Source of the DNA: B16-G9 sp964455635
Lineage (GTDB): Bacteria > Bacteroidota > Bacteroidia > Bacteroidales > F082
Direction: 5' to 3'
DNA length: 7,006 nucleotides
Assembly: GCA_964455635.1 (NCBI GenBank)
Contig: CAYVWX010000166.1
Coordinates: forward strand, 1-7,006
A program made the position numbers and the translations under genes. Positions 6,284 to 7,006 of this stretch are shown here, piece by piece. How positions within the stretch are numbered: position 1 is the stretch's first letter; every line of letters starts with the position of its first letter. The notes under the pieces were generated by a model. It was not told where the DNA came from. It worked only from the letters and a program-made list of their open reading frames with translations, and searched no databases.

Positions 6284-6831
6284 TATTTTAAAGGTTTAAG
6301 GTTGATGTTTACCGTGATAAGAATTTCTTCCGCTATTTTACCTGATACGATAGCGGGTATTTTAATATCGTAATCGTTAAGTTTAATGGTAAATTTGGCT
6401 TTTCCCGTTATATTTTTGTCGCCTATTTCAAAAGTTCCACCGGTTTTTACGGGATTGGTTTTCCCGTGGATGGTGAGTTGGCCGCTGACTTCAACAGGAT
6501 AGGAACCGGGTTTGGAAAAATTTATGTTTTCAAGGTTGTTAATGTTTCCTTTAAAAGTGGCCACGGGATATTTATCGCTTTCCACATAATTTTCGTTGAA
6601 ATGTTCCTGCATTAAAGCTTTTTCAAAAACAAAAGATTTCATCAACACTTTAAAAACAAACAGGCCGCTTTTGGTGTCGATGGCAGCATTTACCTTGTTG
6701 TTGATTGCTTCTATTTTTTCCAGCGGCCCATCCGAGAAAAAGGTAATTTTTCCCGATTTTGTAATGTAACGCTGTGCTTCGGTTTGTACTGAAACGAGCA
6801 ATAGTGTTGTTAAAATTAATATTATTTTCAT
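6283..6831 (-). CDS. YceI-family periplasmic protein (lipocalin-like fold)
   Basis: This 182-residue protein has a signal peptide (1-19, ending QTEA before Gln20) and one YceI domain for nearly its whole mature length. Family signs are the block HFNENYVESDKYPVATFKG (78-96), GQLTIHGKTNPV (117-128) and the closing strands FTIKLNDYDIKIP (147-159), then a final ITVNINLKP strand. YceI proteins form a beta-barrel that binds long-chain isoprenoid-type lipids such as polyprenyl compounds. Some family members respond to pH or oxidative stress, but the role of this one is unknown. It is first in a two-gene unit with DUF5777, sharing the overlap TAATG. The ATG at 6831 is supported by the signal peptide and an A-rich leader. 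No standard -7 box is visible between the start and the repeat element that begins 34 bp upstream, so its promoter may lie in or beyond the repeat. Confidence 0.88.
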   Translation of the reverse strand: MKIILILTTLLLVSVQTEAQRYITKSGKITFFSDGPLEKIEAINNKVNAAIDTKSGLFVFKVLMKSFVFEKALMQEHFNENYVESDKYPVATFKGNINNLENINFSKPGSYPVEVSGQLTIHGKTNPVKTGGTFEIGDKNITGKAKFTIKLNDYDIKIPAIVSGKIAEEILITVNINLKPLK

Positions 6832-6864
6832 CTGTTTATAATTTTGTAAATGCTTGATAAGACC

Positions 6865-7006
6865 TTTTTTATGTTTTTCATGATTTTCGGCTTCCCTTCG
6901 ACAAGCTCAGGGCAGGCTATCGAAAATCCCGCCAAAACGGGTCTTGGGTTTTTCTTTACCTCGGGTTGACACCCGAGGTTATAAATATTCCGCTCCTCCG
7001 GAGCTT
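6865..7006. repeat. REP/MITE-like palindromic element, copy 2 (cut by window edge)
   Basis: Apart from one short insertion this is nearly identical, in the same orientation, to the element at 3169-3291. It holds the arms GATTTTCG (6882-6889) and CGAAAATC (6921-6928), the hairpin CCTCGGGT-TGAC-ACCCGAGG (6959-6978) and GCTCC-TCC-GGAGC (6992-7004), separated by the same TATAAATATT spacer. The stem arms are kept while loop bases differ (TAAC versus TGAC, TAAC versus TCC), as expected if the folded structure matters. The outer inverted-repeat partner would lie beyond the right edge. Confidence 0.82.
6894..6915. repeat. Short palindromic insertion nested in repeat copy 2
   Basis: Compared with copy 1 (loop CTTCGCCAT), copy 2 carries 21 extra bases (6895-6915) in the first hairpin's loop. 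The core CCCTTCGACAAGCTCAGGG (6894-6912) is an imperfect palindrome with CCCT/AGGG ends. I remember this string as a short dispersed repeat in many bacterial genomes, which a database search could confirm. Confidence 0.6.

Overview
The window reads as chromosomal DNA of a member of the Bacteroidota, most likely an anaerobic or microaerophilic Bacteroidales/Marinilabiliales-type organism. The basis is: S46 and M49 dipeptidyl-peptidases side by side, a DUF5777 beta-barrel protein coupled to a YceI-family protein, A-rich start-codon contexts without Shine-Dalgarno sequences, candidate TTTG / TAnnTTTG promoters, and the rubredoxin tail of a rubrerythrin at the left edge. The genus cannot be told from sequence reading alone.

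Layout, left to right. The end of a rubrerythrin gene (+ strand) enters at the left edge and ends at 130. Every other gene is on the minus strand. An AT-rich convergent gap (131-282) separates it from a small all-helical HEAT-like protein of unknown function (283-786). Next is a short gap in which a terminator hairpin and a candidate promoter overlap (806-852). A full-length S46 dipeptidyl-peptidase gene (884-3135) follows, broken by a one-base frameshift near 2151. A 300-bp gap (3136-3435) is almost filled by a hairpin-rich REP/MITE-like repeat. A lipoprotein of peptidase family M49 (DPP III-like, 3436-5088) follows, carrying the rare five-residue zinc motif HEVAH. Upstream of it is a 295-bp leader with two stacked hairpins, a U-tract and a possible promoter. 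Last are DUF5777 (5384-6283) and YceI (6283-6831), joined by a TAATG stop/start overlap. A second copy of the repeat element begins 34 bp upstream of the YceI start and runs off the right edge.

How the genes fit together. The M49 and S46 enzymes are both exported exo-dipeptidases by family. Together they would release dipeptides from peptides in the cell envelope, a typical feeding mode of proteolytic Bacteroidota. If the frameshift is real, the S46 arm is lost. YceI (a lipocalin-like periplasmic carrier fold) and DUF5777 (an outer-membrane-type barrel) form a separate two-gene envelope unit of unknown function. I see no defence system, prophage, CRISPR array or clear new multi-gene system. 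The most unusual parts are the paired repeat elements at matching positions upstream of two genes, the frameshift in the S46 gene, and the non-canonical M49 zinc site.
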